A stretch of DNA of 35,954 nt from an uncultured Clostridia bacterium (GTDB lineage: Bacteria > Bacillota > Clostridia > Oscillospirales > Oscillospiraceae). The position numbers and the translations under genes are program-made. The DNA lies in contig CAMWQV010000002.1 of NCBI GenBank assembly GCA_947176425.1, positions 1 through 35,954 on the forward strand, in the 5' to 3' direction. The notes under the pieces were generated by a model. That model was not told where the DNA came from. It did not search any database and saw only the letters and a program-made list of their open reading frames with translations. Numbering within the stretch: the stretch's first letter is position 1; each line of letters starts with the position of its first letter. Positions 35,605 through 35,954 of this stretch are shown here, piece by piece.

Positions 35605-35954
35605 ATGGAGAGTATCATTGTCGCTGTTATTACTGGCGGGTTAGCCCTGATTGGAACGCTGGTGGGTACTTACGCTTCCAACCGCAAAAGCGCCGCCCTC
35701 CTCGCTTATCGGATGGAGCAGCTGGAAAAGCGGATGGATGAGAACAAGGACCTGGTTGACCGCGTATCCAAAATGGAAGAGCGTGCCAAAATTCAAGATG
35801 GAAAAATTGAAGACCTGGAGAAACGTGTGAATGCGCTGGAAGCACTGGTCGACCGTACTTACCAACTGGAAAAGCTGACGGAGTTGCAGGAGAAGGATAT
35901 CACATCTCTGGAGGAACAGATGCGCGGACACAGTGATCTGGCCAAGCGCACCTA
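35605..35954 (+). CDS. XhlA/holin-like protein, 3' truncated by window end
   Basis: N-terminal TM 'MESIIVAVITGGLALIGTLVGTYAS' followed by charged coiled coil; frame open to window end. Confidence 0.65.
   Translation, partial: MESIIVAVITGGLALIGTLVGTYASNRKSAALLAYRMEQLEKRMDENKDLVDRVSKMEERAKIQDGKIEDLEKRVNALEALVDRTYQLEKLTELQEKDITSLEEQMRGHSDLAKRT

Overview
The window is the interior of a Firmicutes (probably Oscillospiraceae-type) contractile-tailed phage or prophage. All credible genes are on the + strand and tightly packed. In order: an early/replication block (C-terminal part of an SNF2-like helicase, SPPF-type DNA methyltransferase, VapE-like primase/helicase, VRR-NUC nuclease, second SNF2-like helicase, ArpU/RinA-like regulator); terminase and head genes (TerS, TerL, portal fused to a MuF-like domain, HK97 protease, HK97 capsid, connectors); and a myovirus tail (sheath, tube, chaperone with probable frameshift, tape measure, baseplate hub/spike/wedge/J, fibre). 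Between tail-fibre-like genes lies a five-gene, translationally coupled cassette (28500-31976). It encodes a 222-aa protein ending in a 30-cysteine CxxxCxxxCxx array, a nucleotidyltransferase-fold protein, an unknown protein, a small protein resembling CXXX-repeat peptide modification partners, and a radical SAM/SPASM maturase. I read this as a RiPP-type cysteine-crosslinking system embedded in a phage tail module, and it is the most interesting item here. Other notable signals: a roughly 140-bp nested inverted repeat with GGTTAGGGTA iteron-like arms after vapE; a REP-like palindromic repeat translated in frame inside the cassette; an exact 8 x 57-bp proline-rich repeat in the tape measure; a candidate late promoter with paired GTCACA boxes; and a regulator with two sigma-70 region-4-like HTHs. 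The right end stops in an XhlA/holin-like gene. No integrase, tRNA, CRISPR array or reverse transcriptase was seen. Family assignments are by recognition of motifs and were not checked by search.
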